Part shown: one piece after another, positions 62,501 to 64,000 of the stretch
Layout of the letters: every line of letters starts with the position of its first letter
How positions within the stretch are numbered: the first letter of the stretch is position 1
Notes under the pieces: model-generated
What the model saw: the letters and a program-made list of their open reading frames with translations, nothing else
Databases searched by the model: none
What the model was told of the DNA's origin: nothing
Source: Branchiostoma floridae
Taxonomy: Eukaryota > Chordata > Leptocardii > Amphioxiformes > Branchiostomatidae
Reading direction: 5' to 3'
Length of the DNA: 64,000 nt
NCBI RefSeq assembly: GCF_000003815.2
Contig: NC_049991.1
Span: 3,149,667 to 3,213,666 of the forward strand
Position numbers and translations under genes: made by a program

Positions 62501-63860
62501 TCTTTGATGATCGACGTGGCTTCATTTGGGCCGTCATTTTCGTGCACAACGTTTCTATGTTTAATGTCAAGAGGGTTTTAGACTGTTTAAGCCCGTGAGA
62601 AAATCCCTGAAAATTTGGACAGAGTAGCTTCTTTTGCACCAAAAAGATGGCAGTCTTCTGCCTGTACTACAGACATAGTATTGGTTGCTCCCCAACTGAA
62701 CATCAACAAAAAAGCAGACTGAGTTTTAATAACTGAACACTCTATTACCCACAAACCCCCTAGCCTGGATATGTGAGGAATTAGATATAGTCATCACTAA
62801 AAACTTAAATTACTAGGCACAGTACAGAGTAAGCATTAAGGCAATAATCAACACTACAGGTAATCTCATAGCCTTTTTAAGGCCGTTACTAAGGGGCAGT
62901 GGGTTGTTAACCACTGTGACCTAAGGGTACAGTTTTGGGAGGTGGTGTTAGATTACTTAGATTAGAATAGCCTAGTTTCGCCCCTCCCCGGATGAATGGA
63001 ACAACCCAGCCTGGAATGTAGAGGCTCAGTGAATAACACACGTGGTACTGAGTATGTGTGTGTCAGTGCGTTTATTTGTCATATATCCCTAAGTAAAGAG
63101 GGACCAGGAATTCAGCTTAACAGGTGGAGCCCATTCTGAAGTCTTCTTCCACCTGGTACCTCCCCAGCTGAAGTCAGGTACCCATTTTACACCTGGTGGA
63201 ATGAGTGAAGTAGCCCATCTTCCATATATACAGCTGGCTCAATACTTTCAATTGGTAACCACGGAAGCGAACAATGAGCCAGCAGTCACTACGGAGGATG
63301 GTTCTCAGGCTACGAGTAAATTTGGGTAAAGACTGCCTTTCCAAAGCCAGTGGCACAAGATTGGCAGCACGACAAAACCCAGAGTTCTGGGCCAAATCCC
63401 CTGCAGTCACAGCACACAAACCCACAATAATAAACACTAAAGTTATGACTAATGCAATTATGAAATTGATTACTGTAAATGCATCTAAGTTCGCGGGGAT
63501 TTAATTTCGCAGTAGCGAGAATTTGGACTTTTTGCGGTGGTTTTAATTTCGCGTTAGCGCCATACACTGAAGTCTCTTACTGTTATGGAAAAATGTTCGC
63601 GGTGGTTTTAAATCCGCGGTGAAGCGGCCACCCCAAAAACCGCGAACATTAATCCACCGCGAACATTTCTGCATTTACAGTACCTCATATCTCTTTGTAC
63701 TCTTCTTCTCATTAGGGTCCGGAAGCACGGCCTTCTTGCGCGTCTCTGCGTCGGCCGGCGCGAACTTCGGGGAGATCATCCTCATCAGCTCCAGAATCTC
63801 GTCCTCCGTCAGACCCTGCAGCAGCTGGCGGATACGCGCTGACTCCGACCGCGAGGTCAT
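56145..63860 (-). CDS. AMZ: Archaemetzincin (AMZ1/AMZ2-like) metalloprotease
   Basis: Gene-level entry. Exons: 63860-63684 (coding part), 62273-62137, 60832-60681, 60004-59790, 58340-58192, 57281-57143, 56525-56145; total 1350 nt, 449 aa plus stop, all GT-AG with matching phases. Family members are zinc-dependent aminopeptidase-like proteases of the metzincin type. Zinc motif HELCHMFGMKHC is followed by C(4)C and CPVCLRKLQ, the extra four-cysteine site special to archaemetzincins. ESDRRPVDL and NFVFGQASL match vertebrate AMZ2. Length lies between AMZ2 (~360) and AMZ1 (~500). Oddities: Ile in place of the Met-turn Met, an Ala/Gly-rich insert, and a short repeat at the C-terminus. Confidence 0.95.
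56595..56670 (+). repeat. LINE-like 3' tail
   Basis: Near-identical to 49470-49535 (CTCAATGAAAAGCGGCCTGC), ending TAAAGGTTCAAACAAACAAA. In the AMZ intron upstream of the last exon. Confidence 0.6.
57143..57281 (-). CDS. AMZ: AMZ exon 6
   Basis: 139 nt: CGVFSFARYDENFYYIPRDR, a basic linker, then PPVTSVLLLRACK. Ends phase 0 just before the zinc motif exon. Donor gtcaga. Confidence 0.93.
57349..57688. mobile_element. CAGGGCTTTAGCCAGC MITE flanked by a 30-bp repeat
   Basis: 340 bp, ends CAGGGCTTTAGCCAGC and GCTGGCTAGAGCCCTG. The 30 bp on each side (gcatagacaaacaaaagaaa onward) are nearly identical. Sister copy at 59432-59775. Confidence 0.8.
58192..58340 (-). CDS. AMZ: AMZ exon 5
   Basis: 149 nt: QWQLLSKDILDYLVSKKPRD then TMLDLYPSDSWNFVFGQASL. 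The donor ACAGG|gtctgt is chosen because it alone restores the frame and length to CGVFSFARY in exon 6. Acceptor ctttcctacag. Confidence 0.88.
58341..59225. repeat. GTGTCC minisatellite with 73-bp higher-order units
   Basis: Starts with loose repeats of a 17-24-bp GTGTCCGTACTCC-type unit, then about six near-perfect 73-bp units between 58771 and 59212 (TTGGTGTCCCTATCCCTTGT first). Fills the AMZ intron upstream of exon 5. A ~98-bp segment next to the splice acceptor is repeated at 58474-58571. Confidence 0.9.
59432..59775. mobile_element. CAGGGCTCTAGCCAGC MITE
   Basis: 344 bp, ends CAGGGCTCTAGCCAGCCC and GCTGGTTAGAGCCCTG, flanked by ctgcttac and ctgcttat (7 of 8 match). Right end is 15 bp from AMZ exon 4's donor. 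Confidence 0.8.
59790..60004 (-). CDS. AMZ: AMZ exon 4
   Basis: 215 nt: GGASSSARGATGGAAGGAEG insert, then KVLLAWLQKFCQCFFLGVDV and VRCRTRINEHTK, matching the AMZ region before the catalytic half. Donor gtaagt. Confidence 0.92.
60681..60832 (-). CDS. AMZ: AMZ exon 3
   Basis: 152 nt: FTKEFPQHRVNRQRRTIYIL PLG-type core (RRTIYILPLGPFPPG), then an Ala/Thr/Gly-rich tail. Acceptor ccaccttcag, donor gtgctc, phase 1 end. Confidence 0.9.
61905..62015 (-). repeat. tRNA-derived SINE-like fragment
   Basis: Reverse strand has GGTCCTAGGTTCAAATC (B box) followed by TTGTCATGCTACAAACCTTG, like the unit at 4236-4500. In the AMZ intron after exon 2. Confidence 0.5.
62137..62273 (-). CDS. AMZ: AMZ exon 2
   Basis: 137 nt: NLKAAERRYFAEAYNESSEL, LWKPLTI and SDWLNNHPESGQTFGE. 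Matches the N-terminal part of AMZ2. Donor gtaagt; split TGG codon with exon 3. Confidence 0.92.
62865..63190. repeat. SINE-like 3' part
   Basis: GCCTTTTTAAGGCCGTTACT and GGGGCAGTGGGTTGTTAACC, then GGTACCCATTTTACACCTGG near 63178; these correspond to the 3' body of the 4236-4500 unit. A small piece is also at 60966-61000. Confidence 0.45.
63471..63682. mobile_element. Foldback MITE (TACTGTAAATGC) at a splice donor
   Basis: 212 bp between TA dinucleotides: TACTGTAAATGCATCTAAG at the left, GCATTTACAGTA at the right, inner TTCGCGG arms mirrored. Tc1/mariner-type TA insertion. The right TA forms part of the GTA of the AMZ donor at 63683. Confidence 0.85.
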
Positions 63861-63866
63861 GGTCAA
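63684..63866 (-). CDS. AMZ: AMZ first coding exon
   Basis: Acceptor ttttctctgtag at 63867 shows this is preceded by a non-coding exon outside or near the window edge. Translation starts at 63860 (MTSRSESARIRQLLQGLTED). A UUG two codons earlier is not used. Donor GAG|gtactg at 63683 is formed at the edge of a MITE. Confidence 0.85.
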
Positions 63867-64000
63867 CTACAGAGAAAAGTATATATATATACAATAATCA
63901 GGCTTTTACTAGTTTTAGCCAGGCATGCGTCAACGTGTCATCTTGACGCACTTTTCTTAGAATAACAAGAAATTTGATGCCCCTGGACGCCCTATACTGG

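Overview
This is a eukaryotic, intron-rich, transposon-rich window. I read it as an invertebrate deuterostome, most likely an amphioxus (Branchiostoma). The basis is the vertebrate-like exon structure of its genes, a tandem C2H2 zinc-finger gene, and dense small terminal-inverted-repeat (TIR) transposons. The species is an inference; the gene families are read from the sequence. All three recognisable protein genes lie on the minus strand.

Region 1 (1-37.2 kb) is most of an ABCC1/MRP1-type ABC exporter. I could trace 21 constant exons with GT-AG borders and matching phases, from the start codon at 37226 to the exon ending at 10828. They encode TMD0, the linker, TMD1, all of NBD1, the inter-domain linker and the start of TMD2. 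From 10482 down to 29 the gene then carries eight intact alternative versions of one exon (A to H), each encoding the same ~103-residue part of TMD2 (about TM13 to TM15). Two decayed copies lie among them. Each version starts in phase 1, ends in phase 0 and is 311 nt (H is 308), so skipping the exon or joining two copies breaks the frame. This looks like a mutually exclusive exon cassette that changes the substrate-path helices of one transporter. It is the most remarkable thing in the window. The rest of TMD2 and NBD2 must lie beyond position 1, and further copies may too.

Region 2 (37.2-46.3 kb) is intergenic. It holds TIR elements, an old ~1.45-kb duplication, and a 4.8-kb satellite of a 49-bp unit (40.6-45.4 kb) that grew in one duplicate; a non-expanded precursor is still visible in the other. 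It ends with a remnant of a LINE reverse transcriptase.

Region 3 (46.3-47.4 kb) is a 12-finger C2H2 zinc-finger gene. Region 4 (47.4-56.1 kb) is intergenic: a large TIR element, LINE 3' ends, a cluster of CCAAT boxes and several MITEs with exact target-site duplications.

Region 5 (56.1-64 kb) is an archaemetzincin (AMZ) zinc protease gene, complete in coding sequence over seven exons (449 aa). The Met-turn methionine is replaced by isoleucine, and a transposon abuts one splice donor.

The three genes have no evident shared pathway. The MRP gene exports conjugated or xenobiotic compounds, the zinc-finger protein is a probable DNA-binding regulator, and the AMZ protein is an intracellular metalloprotease.
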